A stretch of DNA of 64,000 bases from Ixodes scapularis (Eukaryota; Arthropoda; Arachnida; Ixodida; Ixodidae): positions 177,689,109 through 177,753,108 of the forward strand of contig NW_024609835.1 of NCBI RefSeq assembly GCF_016920785.2, read 5' to 3'. The notes below the pieces were generated by a model. It did not search any database. It worked only from the letters and a program-made list of their open reading frames with translations, and was not told where the DNA came from. Each line of letters begins with the position of its first letter. Within the stretch, counting starts at the first letter, position 1. Position numbers and translations under genes: made by a program. Of the stretch, positions 49,001-61,257 are shown piece after piece.

Positions 49001-52000
49001 TGCATATTTAATATTGTTCACTTGTTACTATATTAATATCTTTATTTTATGTATGTGCCTCTCCCCCTCTGTAATGCCTTCGGGCCCTGCATGTATTTTC
49101 AATAAATAAATAAATAAATACATAAATAAATATTACTCTAATTTTTTTTTGTTGTTTATTCGCGTAAAATTTATTTTTCGACATGCGTGTCCTAACCAGA
49201 CTGTTTGAAAATGCTCAGAGCCCAAAGGAAACACAGCTATCAATAACAAGCATAAAAAAAAAAAAAAAAAAACCTTTGAACGAAGATTACAAGAGCAGCT
49301 TTGAAGAATACAACACACATTTCGAAGCCACGAGCACAAGTTACACAGGGCGAAAGCAAACTCCGAAGTGAGGATCTCAAAAGCAGAAGTACTGCAAGAC
49401 AAAACACCTCTACGCTGGGCTCTATAAACAATAGTATCGTTACAGCGTTCAAGTTCAATTCCAATTTGGTGATGGTTGAAACTATAAACTGTGCCGCGGA
49501 GCCGACCAGTATCGGCCGAAACATAGAGGGCCGAAAGACACTCGGAAACCCGCAGAGAAAGTAAAAACATAAAATAATGCTTCACTAAACGCGCGCGTGC
49601 ACGACTTCGCGGCACCGCTCAATTTCGTCGATACGTGCTCCTACAACGTTTCGTCGACTTTGTTTTGTTTCGTTCACCACGGGGATTGCATTATTGGTTT
49701 AATTTCGTTCGCCGCAAACCTACCTCAACTAAAGCGGACTTGCCCAGGCGACTCTGATACGCCACAAATGAATTGGCGATCGCCGCTTTCAAACCGTCCG
49801 CACTACGCGCTGAAACCCTTCGCTCCGCTCGGAGACACTTTAATATTGATCGAGAACATGTTTATTTACGCATATCGGATACGACCATACATTTCGCCTA
49901 AGAGCGTAAGCGCGAAACAATTACTCTCGAGGCGCGAACTCGCACCAGGCCTCATGCGAACCGCAACGGTTTCGTCAAGCTCGCATCGCCTTGGTCGCCG
50001 ACCGAGGCGATATGTGCGGAAAGACGCTTCCGATGAAGCGTCGCAAGTTTGGTCGATGAAACGAACACGGGTACTTTTCGATGAACCTAAGTGGCATTAA
50101 AACGCTGCTGCGTCGACGAAACCATCTGCCGGTGTTATATCGTTTGTTTGATGAACTGACTGCCGCCGGGTCTAGTTTTGAAGTGCTAGGCCTCGTTTGC
50201 ACGCTAACATGGACGAGTACGAGCCCGACCGCGTCAGAGAGCGAGCACCTATCGTACAGGGTAACCCTGCGACTTTATGAAGTACGTTCTGAAATGACTA
50301 TAACATTTCTGCTGCTCAACAAGTAGCCAAAGCAATCAAAACTCACCGTCCAATCGGTTGCCACTCCGACTGCATCCGACGAGGCTTCCACCGCACCGCC
50401 ACAGGTCAACTGGGTCAACCGTCACCTCCAGTTCAAACTCGGGCGCGCGCGCGGCAGTCGGAGAGTAGGTAGCCTCGTCTCCGGCGCCTCCGCGTCGCTC
50501 GGATTCCGTTCTCATGTTTTTCGCGGCCGGAAACATTCACCGAATATGCGCGTGTAGTCACAATTTCTAAATCCCGGGGCCAAAATCTTGTTTTGCCAAG
50601 GCTTCTTTCCAAAATAGCTACTCGAGTGATGCTTCGTCCACTTCATCGAAGGCTTGCGGCAGCCATTATTGTGAGGGGACTAAAGTATTCGTTAGGGGAT
50701 CAACTCCAGCGGGAGCAACGAAATGCCCGCGGGACGAGCTGCTCGAGTTACCGCTTCTAAATAGAGGGCGCTAGGGTCGCGGGGATGAAAGATGGCGATT
50801 GGTCCCTTTGCGCACCTTTTTTTTTTAAGAGTGCAGGCCCCAAGGAATTAAGGGCCCCACGCTATTTCTAGAATTTTGCATTAGGAACGAGCGCCAACTC
50901 AAAACTCAAAACTCATTTTGGGTTCTGCGCATGCGCAGTAGAAGGCCCCTATTTCTTTGGTGCTCCCAAGCTTTGGGCACCCCTATTCTAAAACTCTCTA
51001 GTGACTTTCAGGCGTATAGGACTGCAAGGCTTCCAACAAGTGTATCTTCACAATCCAATGTTTCACAGAATTAAAGATTCAGAGCACGCTTACCCGAAAC
51101 ACACTGATCGCTTGGAGGTATTCTGCCCTGGTGAGTTTGCTGAGGAACAGGTAGTTGACAATGCCGAACTCGATGAGAGCTCCAATGATTAGAAGGATGC
51201 AGGCGACGAGCCAGACGTCGATGGCCTTGCTGTAGACCACGTTGGGCAGGTGCGTGCTGGCGCCCAGGTAGATGCCGGCCAGGGTGAGCAGCGTCTTTAC
51301 GCCCAGGATGGCCCTGGGAGGTATCACGTCCGGCCGGATCCAGAAGGGGATCCAGGACACCATGACCACGATGTACGTAGGCAGGTACGTCTGGATCATG
51401 TGGAACCCATTCTGGCGGTCCAGCAGAAAGCTGAGCCGCAGACAGGAGAAGTTGCCTACGCAAAGGGGGCATTATTAACAATAACGTTGAGTTTTGAATT
51501 GACACAGATGCCTACGCAAATGCGTGGCTCTTGACGTCCTGATACAACCTTCTTGCTTGACGGGCTCAGAAGTCGGGTTTGATGATGTCGATATCGACGA
51601 GGAGTGCATGGACATATGTTTCATGTTCCGTTCGCTTTTCGTACTCCAATATTTTGAGGGCGATAATAATATTAATAAGAGTAAAAAATATTTGTTTGCA
51701 AATAATTCAATCCTGAATGGCGCGCAAGACTGTTCAGAAAGGTGAAAACCCTTACGCAAGTGCGCCTGCCAGCCCACCACCCAACTCCGAGTGAAGGGTT
51801 CGCCCCTCTCGAGAGTATTCGCGATTCCAGTTAAAGGGACGGCACCTAACCGGAAAACACGGAACTGACAGGAACAGGTCCTCTCGCAATTTCTGCTCGT
51901 CTCTTGTAGCTAACGGGACTGCATGTTGTCGGCGACTGGCGCAATGGCAACCGAAGGGAAGCGAGGGAAGTTTGGTTGCTTGTGGTCAAAGAACCAAAAA

Positions 52001-55000
52001 ACGGCAGCAACGAAAGTGCCCGCAGGGAAAACCATGACTCACAATTGCTTCAAGAATCAGGCGCGCCTGGGATCGCCTCTCGCATTGTGTAGGTCGAACA
52101 GTTGTCAAGGTGACTGTCGTTACTCTCGTCTCAGTGGGCTGCCCAGGTTGCTCGGAATGCACCCTACGCAACCGCGTGAAGCAGACATGGTGCGTTTGTC
52201 ATCGCTTACCAGCACAGTAGAGGAAGAGTGTGTAGCTATTTTATCGCTTCACCGAAGAAGGCTTAGCTTTTGGGAGCCTGCTTAAGCCGAAGCACTGCCG
52301 CAGGTTGGAACATACTGGATAAGGATGTGGACAACGTATTTTAGTGCCAATGCTTGCCCGCTGAAACTCGAACGTTATGCGTTGAGCTTGCACATGGCAC
52401 GGCCCAACCTGTTTCCGAACCCGATATTTGCCCGAGAGTGGTGACCCCTGTAGGCCTTTGGAGTCGCGAATAGTAGCTCCTCAGCTATATCTTCTATGCA
52501 TTTGGAAGATTTTTATATACCGTTCAAAGAAGGGGCAGCGACTTTTATCTCAGAAGTCCTATGATGCATGAAATGCAGCATTTAAGGAGTGGTCATTCAC
52601 ATTTAATTTGGAGACATTTAAAGAGTCCTTTCTGAGAGTGAAGAACCTATTGTTTTATTCGCCTGGATTATATATTCCGTTAGATACAATAAAGGGGCAA
52701 TAGCGCTTGATCCAACACCTCCTAGAAGCTAAGGCCGCAGCGCTCCTCCGAGTCGTGACGTCACAGTGGCCAGCGGAGAGAGGCCACGTCGAGAAAAGGC
52801 ACCCTCTCTAGTCCTCTTTACTCCGGCCGCGTCGTCCACTCACTCAGGTCAAGGGATTTGTTCGTGCGCATTTATCCGAAATTAAGATAATTTTTAAATT
52901 CGCAGTCTTGTATAACTTAATATATATAAAATATAAACGTAATATACAAGGCGCTACTAAGGTTGAAGGTACCGAATTTATATTTACGATTATCCCCTTA
53001 ACCGCGGGACCTCTGTGCAGTCCTGCAGCCGGCCACACTTTTGGAATGAACAGGCTCCGATGCGACATTTTCTTCCCTCATATGGGCTCCGATTCTGGTA
53101 AATTTACGTTGTGTGCGAGCTGCTCTCTGAAATATAACGCCGGAACATTTCAGAAGAGTAGGGATCCAAAAGAAAAAAAGAGAAAAAAAAGGAAGACGTT
53201 TACAATTTTTTTTGTAATACAAAACAAGAGCGCAGTTCTTGAAGAGGAGGAGGGGAGGGTACAGAAGGAGGGTATGCCCTTCCTCCTCCTCCGTAGCCTC
53301 TCCTCCTCGTCATCTTTCCCCCTTCTTCCTCCCCTCCTCCTCTTCCTTCCCTCCTTCACTCTTCCTGCCGCTGAACTGGTTCATGTGTGACGTGACACAA
53401 AGTCGTGGCCTCATTTTCCCTGCCAAATATAGCGAGAAACTACATTAGTGTTGATGTCACGTGACGTCCAATTCCGCGCTAAATTTAGCGGGGAAACTTA
53501 ACTCGCTAAATTTAGGGGAAAAATTCCCCCACTAAAATGAGCTGAACAAGTTCCCCGCTAAATTAAGCGGGAAAATTTCGCGGCTAAATTTAGCGAATAA
53601 ATGTCCCAGCTAAATTTAGCAGGAAAAGTTTCCAGATAAGTTTAGCGGAACAATTGTCCCGCTAAGCCTAGCGTGAAACTTTTCTCGCAAAATTTAGCGA
53701 GAAAATTTGTTCACAAAATTCAGGGGGAAAATTTCCCGCTAAGTGTAGCGGAGATATTTTCCCGCTAACTCTAGCAGGGAAACTTCCCATAATGCAACGC
53801 GCGCGGTTACGCCGACGCCGCTGCCGACGTCGACGCCGACGGCGACACCGACGCCGCTCAACCCGTAAACAAACGCCTAAAAGCTGCGCTCAAAAAAAAA
53901 AAAAAAAAGATAACACATTGCTGCAGAGGGCGCACACGAGCAAGAGACGGATTGTTGACGTCAAGCCTTTCGTCCCACGTAGTCCCACGTAGTCCAATCA
54001 CAGTCAATGGGACTGTGATTCAGGTGTTCAGTGCAAAAAGGAAAAATAATTGAGGTGTTCAGTGCTTCACGGTTTTTGTGTTCGTTTCTAATATGTAGTT
54101 GTGGGATGTACGTAGTAGTGACTTCAAATACCACAGGGACACCATTTACTAACAAAATAAAAAAAAATATCACGTTTTTTTTACTTTATTTTGCTGCACC
54201 TAATTTGGAGGAGTGAAAAGCCATAGTAACCTTCCAAAACATTGTTGAGTGAATAGCTAAGCTGTAAATAATTGTTTTTCTTTTTATTCTTCTGTAGCTT
54301 TTCAGTGGAAAAGTTGCAGAAAAAGCATCTTGGTGGCGACAGAAAGTCTGTTGACTTTCTTATTACAAAATGGGCCAATATTCAAAAGAAAGTCAACAGA
54401 AGAGCTAGAGAAAGTCAGATGAAAAACTGTTGACATTTTATATCCTCTGATGATTTTTTTTCAACAGCTTTTCAACAGAAAAGCGTAACAATTTTTTGTA
54501 AGGGTGCTCTCGCAGTTAACTGGCCGCACATGGAGCAACTGTGCCCAAAACTGTCACTACGTCGACACGTCATCATTCGTCACAAACATTACGTCGTGGC
54601 GCAACAGGTAAAGACGAAGGTGCCACTGACGACGACAAGCAGCTACAAAGGACGACGGGACATAGGACCAGCTTTCAGTTCGGCAGGGGTGAGCATCAAA
54701 CAGCTATCTAATTGCCTCTGCTCTCACAGGACAGAATCACCTTTTGTTTTTTAAACCTAAAGATCTTTTTGCGTACTGTTGACGAACACAGCAACGATTG
54801 GTAGTCTCGTATTATTGCTGATTTGTAAGCGTTGAAGTACCGTGTCATTGGGTGTTGTTCACTGCTTTCCTGACCGACATGACTAAAGAAGGAAAATATA
54901 TTATGAAGGCCCACGATGACCGTAACGCGAGCTAAGGGCTGATCTGAGGACTTTAAAAGGCAGCGTTAAAAACTCGGGTAAAATTTGTGATAGTGTGAAC

Positions 55001-58000
55001 GAAATTAGAAACTAAATGAAGAATAAAAAAAAAAAGCAGAAACTGCCGGGGAAAAAAAAACGAAGAACTAGCCGGAGGAAATCAAAGATTTAACGACAAA
55101 TTGGAAGAGCTTGAGCAATACCAGCGTTCTCGCAACATAGAAATAGAAGGTGTGCCCGAAACAAGAGGCGCATACGGCATTGCCAAAAGAATTGGGACCC
55201 TTCTGAACGAAACGATTTCAGACTTTGACATTGACGTGTGTCACCGAGCTCACACCTTTAAACCCCTAGAAAGGAACATAATTCTCTGCTTTGCGAAACC
55301 CACAACACGAAACAAAATCGTGCAGAAATGAAAAAAAAAAAAAGAAACACAACAACAGAGGTTTGCAACTAAAGGCATTGATTACGGTGGGCACAGCGGT
55401 CCTGTGGACAACCATTTAACACGTTCGAACAAGAAAGGCTCCTGCGTGCTGCCATCGCCAAGAAAAAGAGCGTCGGATGGAAGTTCGTCTGGTCTTCCAG
55501 AGAGAAAATCTTTGCCCAAAAGAAACATATAAAGAAGAAATAAATATATAAAGATCATTTTTATGCGCAAGTTTTCTGGTGAGGGAGACGACTACTTTTT
55601 TAATTAAGGGTGTACTTGAATTTTAAGTGAGAACGACGGATAAAAACCTGCACATACCTGTCTCAATCTCCTCTGTATAGTCATCGTAGGACATGGCCAT
55701 TAGGTCAAAATCTTGCATCTCAATTGGAAGCTCTAGAAAAACGGGTTCCTTTTCTCGCCACACAAGCATGATTTGATTGAGTGGATGAGCATCTGAAAGT
55801 AAATATATTGCTTGAAGTGGGCTTAAAGCATGCTTGTTCGAACTTATGTGCGCTAAACAAATATATATGAGCTAAACGGACGTGGGGTAAGCTAAACAGG
55901 TAGGATATCCGTGTACCTCATTGTGCTTGCAAAATATTCTAACAACTCGAAATATATTAATTCCTCGGAAGGTTTGTTGACTGTTGAGATGGAGCGTACA
56001 CAACCCTTAATATGCGTTTTTTTTTGGAATATACTGAGACACATTATACATGAAAATAGAAAAATAATGTTGTATGTTTAGTATATGCACGTTGGTAAAA
56101 TTAACTTAATAATTCGATCCACAAAAAAAAAAAAAAACTTAGGTGGAGCATTGCGCCATTTTGTAGAAATTAGAGAAAAAAGAGCTTACTCTGTCATTGG
56201 TAACTTTTCCATCTAGATGTTTTTATTGCCAACTCACATGGACGTGCGAGAGCGTAGCATTTCTGCTTGTCGAAGGGGAAGTTGTGAAACAACATCAAAC
56301 AGGAGAGTTTCATCGTCAACCTGACATTTGGCAAAAAAAAAAAAAAAAAAAATGCATTATGCAGGTTCGCAGTTTCAGCTTGATCGTTAACAAATTGGAA
56401 ACTTTGTCACCCAATATTTAGCGATCGAACTAAAATGACTGACACAGATTCAAGTTAGTTAACGGATTAAATGCTGGGTCACATTTTTTTATTCTATTAG
56501 GGACACAGTCACAAGTTATGTAAAAGTATGCACGCAATATTCTTAATGCTTTAAGAAAGGACATTTTGGATCAAAACACATATCTTCCAAAACCCTTTAA
56601 GTAAAACATATTGCACCAGGTGTCATTTGAGATTTACTATCTCGATCTGAGGTGTGATGTTGAAAGAAATATAATAAATATTATAACCCGAGCATACTCG
56701 CAATGACAAATTAGATTGCTAACAACGCAGAAGTTACACATGAACTTTAAACATATCCTATTACTTGCTCTCACTGTGAGTCTGTGGAGAACCAATTAAT
56801 ACAATCTTAGTAACGTAATCTACAACTAATTAGGACAGAACGACTGACAAAAGAAAATTCCGTCTCTACTGCGGCAATTAGTATAATATATCACACATTA
56901 ACATCATTCTGGTGTCTGTGACAGAGTTTACGTCATTTATTCGTCACTACATTTGGTGGCTCGAGTTGTTAATAAAGCTTGCGTTGGGAAGTGACTTGAA
57001 GTATTTTTTTAGTACATTCCAAAAAAAGTACAACTTTTGTCTTCAAAATACATTCTTCATATTAAAAAAGAATGTGTATCATAATGTAAAAACGCGCTAT
57101 CATCTTTTGAGACGTCACCTGGTCATTCCTCTGAGTGCATAATAGTGTTTAGCTGTATTCCCAAGTTATTAGTTTAAAACGCATGACTTAAGAATTCCGT
57201 TTAAAAAATCGCTGCGAAAGGATTTTTTTCTCGACAGCGAGACTTTGTCATAAAAATTACGTTTTATTAAAAATAATTGCTGAATTTTGCCAGATTCATG
57301 GTACACGATGTTAATATCCGCAATGTCAGGAGTAGAAGCTGCGAAAATGCTGTTTCAAAAAGACATTTTAATGGGGCGCACTTATGCCAAACAAAATAAG
57401 GAAGAAGCGTCGAGCCAGTAGGAAAAGCGAGCGGTCGGACGGCGATTTGGTGGCGCAACAGCAAACGAGAGCGAGACCGACCTGACAAGGTGACGCGCAG
57501 CTTCTTATCTAGTGTGAGTTGGCATCTAAAGAATTCGGACCATAAGGTTCGAACGTCGAGCGTTCGGGGCGACAATGAACAGCCACTTTCGAGAACAAGA
57601 AAGTAGGACGAAATAATAAAATTGACCTCACAAGTAAGAATAAACAAGAATCTTCTAGGAGTCCGCGACCGAGCGTTGCTTGCTCGGCCCCGCGCGCGGC
57701 GATATGATAGCAAATAAAAGTGGCATAATGTCACCTTATGCTGATGAGTATGTCTCCGTCTGGCGACAGCTGGAGCAGTTCATTCGGCATCGTGACTCTG
57801 TGCGTTCTCACTTCCTTGGCGTTCACGAAGAACAGGTCAGGTTTCCACATCCGCGAGAGAAGGTGCTGACCATTCAAGGTGAGGGTGCGGTTTATTCCAA
57901 ATCTGCGCATGCTCAACCTAGGATCTTTCCAGGCTAGCCTCAGGTACATGTCCATGTCGTAGTCCTGCAAGCCGGCAACTAATTTGAATTTCTATTTAGT

Positions 58001-59870
58001 AAATTTTTAAGGCCATTTCTTAAAAATAACACATTGCATGGTAGAAATCCCATAGAAATCACATGACTTGTATTTTAGAAAAGTTAGATTTTATCTATTA
58101 TGCATTTCATTTCAAGGGCCCTAATCTGGACACTCGGCGGAAAAGTCGGCGAGAAATTCGGCGGCTATGATTGGCCGGAGCCAAGGTCAAGTGTGGCGTC
58201 GGCCAATCGCGGCCGCCAGATTTATCGCCGTCGTTTTCGCCAAGCGTCCAGCTTAGGGCCCCAAGTTGGTATTATCAGGTCGATAGAGATAGCTCTTTCC
58301 TGAAATTATTTGTTTCTAATGCGATCAGATGCAGTCAACAATGGGGAAATAACGAAGTCCACAGAACTATGTTTATACCAGCATTTCGAAATTGTAAACC
58401 GAACAAATAATAATTTCGTTACTCTCGTCTAACCTGACTCACTGTTTCGTTGCAACATTTTTATTCAGACACCACGGGTTTGCAGGAGGACGCCGTCACT
58501 GTTCTTGGGCAACGGGAACCAATCTTGCAGCTAGTTTCTTACGAATGAAGAAACAAACTGATAATACTGAACTAGTTTCACTTGACGGAAAGATTAAATT
58601 TTTATACATTTTTGTCCCGAATAGTTCAAATGTGGATGGTTGGGACGTTTAATAAAATTTGTTTCGGGACTGGAGTGGGACACAACAATCCGGGTATCTG
58701 AGGGAGAGGAGGTGATGAGAACGCGCGGGCACGTCAGAGCGCAGAACTGTTTAGAAGGTTTAGTGGATGCAAAATCTATAGCTGCCCTTCATGTCTACCC
58801 ACTCTTGGAACGCGTTCCAACGCCGAAGGCCGACGTACAGCGGTCCTCGCTCGCGTTCGAACTGGTTCGAACACCGAGTAGAGACAAAGGCAGCTAGCAT
58901 TGCGTCTACCCGCTAATCATTCCAACCAGAGGTCGGTGTTCCGACGTCCCCGGGCACTCTCATTTCCTCCTCTCCCTCACTTTCTAGCCGTATAGTCACT
59001 ACAGCCTAAGAAACGTGGCGATTGGCGAGTCCGGAGGATCTTATTATCGATCCGCAGCTAATCAGAAAGCAGAATTAGCGGATAAGACATCCGAAGAACG
59101 AGTTACAAAGCAAGAAGCATAAACATACATTAGGCAACGCGCTGCGTTTCTCAATGTGTCATTGATTCACACTAAAGTCTGCAAAGTTGGAGGTGGAGAA
59201 GAAAGTCGGATATACACTAATCTCACCCCCCCCCCCCCCCCCCTTCCTCTCATTAGGCAAAACAGATACACAATATCAAGCCAAAAAATTCACTTTTCGG
59301 TATTCGTAACGTTTGGGAAACACTCACGTTACTTTCTTATGAGCAACATCTCTGCAGCCCTAACAGCAGGAGCTGTTTACTTGTACATTCGATGGCTGCG
59401 CTCATTTTGCATTGCATAAAAATACTGTAATTAGTACGTTGCAGTAAATTTCAGGAAGGGCACTAAATATTTTCCCGATAAGAATTAAAATAATATTTGT
59501 AAATATAATTGGTGCCAAAAAATAGCTCGTTTTTTGTTCTTCATTTTTTACAGGCTGGAAAAAAATTGGAAGAGGGGACGAGGAAGGAGGTGGCGCTGCC
59601 ACTGGGGTGTGAAAAAACGGATAATGAGAACTGATTTATCAATTATGCATGAATCGAAATAACAGATTTGAAAAATATTCGTTGTAAAATAAGAATACGG
59701 CGGATGTGAAAGAGGTATTGCTCTAGCTCTTTATGCTAGATATAGTTGCTTGGACATACTTCGCGTGTCCAAGTTATTTACCAAGTTTCACACATTCGGA
59801 AGTTAAACGTTTTCACGCACTATATACCATTTGGAATTAAATTATGCCACATAAAACGTATTTTATTTGT

Positions 59871-59950
<80 letters not shown>

Positions 59951-61215
59951 TGATGATTGTTTTGAGGTTCCTGTTAAAACAACATGCTTTTATTTTTGAG
60001 TGCGTTAAATCACGGAAATGTTTGTAAAACGTTTGAGGAGTTATCGCTAGTGTTGGAGGCCTCTAGTGTGAGACCGTCGCTCTGTAGAAGACGTTGGAGA
60101 GGGTGAGCTCCAACAGCAAACACACCCTTGTGGGGTTTGAGATCTAGCTCCAATGCATACTTGGCTACTTACCAAATCATTCGCATTTAAAGGGCCGAGG
60201 GTGTTGATGTGCATATTGACAACGACGTCCGTAGGTTTGCCTAGAACAAATGGTGACATTACCTGTGAGCTAAAAGGAAGGATTCTTCGAAAGGAATATC
60301 TAGTTCAAGTGCTTTATTTATGAACATAATTAACGAGACATGTCTCGCTTCAATAGATGTACTTTGGACTTTGAATTGGGCTTGTGGTTCATAAATAAAC
60401 AAATTATGACCCTACTAATCCATTTAATAGTTGTAATTTAACTTTTTGTTTTGTAGTGCCGGTTCGTATATTTTGTGTATTTTCGGAGACTATATAATTT
60501 TTTGTGATTCTTGTACATGTGTTTAAATACCTAATAAAGTGCATACGTTTCATTGCTTGGATTGCAGACGACTGCTAAATTAATGAATCTATACTTTATC
60601 AGATAAGAGCGCAAAAATAAAAAGGAGAGAGAGAGAGGGAGAGAGATGATAAGCAGCAACCTGTTCCGTAGGTGGGCCATGCTCTCTTGTCGTAGTGCTC
60701 AAAGATGTCGTCCGCACGGGGAAGCTGGCGAAAATTTCTGGTGTTGAGTTCACTCGCAGGTACTTTCTGCCCACTTTAACCGAAGTATAAAGAAAATGCA
60801 GTTAAGCAAATCAGTTCACTCAGAAATGATTGTGTGGAACTAATTTATCCCAGACTCAAAGATGGTCTCGAACATGCCTAATTACGAGTGCGAAATATTG
60901 TTATCTCCATCACTTTACCCCATAAAAGTGAGGCCGGTATGTTTTAGCGGCCTTAACTTTTATGGTATTTTCTAGTTACGCACAACAATAAGACCGTTTT
61001 CGAAATATTAAGATAGGCATGTTAAGTGTACGTTTCCGGCCATGGGTCAAACCGAAAGCCTATCAGTGTGAATCGTGAAGTATCTATCAATATATATGTT
61101 TTACGTGGTGTATATAATGACCAGAGAACTGGACATATTATCTCAGCTATCATTAACTAGACGGAGTGCCGAGTCACTACAGCGACAATAATCTTTCTTA
61201 TGATATTGATTTTAT

Positions 61216-61257
<42 letters not shown>

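Noticed and set aside
49597..50100. Plus-strand frame of 167 codons
   Set aside because: No recognisable domain; CpG-richer DNA with frames open on both strands.
51071..51505. Frame of 144 codons (MSIQNSTLLL...) on the minus strand over channel exon 7
   Set aside because: Shadow of exon 7; the channel frame in the same bases carries M1-M3.
53239..53448. Arg- or Ser/Pro-rich frames over the GAGGAGG/CCTCCTC tract
   Set aside because: Simple polypurine/polypyrimidine sequence within element G1 copy C.
57481..57520. KLRVTLSG reading on the minus strand, resembling the start of a channel exon 5
   Set aside because: Only the first few residues fit, and it continues as Arg/Ser-rich nonsense with no Cys-loop. 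The true 83-nt exon is at 56238-56320 with correct phase and motifs.
59746..60027. Frame of 93 codons with poly-Ile
   Set aside because: Translation of the (AAT)n microsatellite inside a channel intron.
60589..60774. Open frame starting MGRKYLRVNS on the minus strand
   Set aside because: Wrong phase. The same bases in another phase give DDIFEHYDKRAWPTYG, the family motif.
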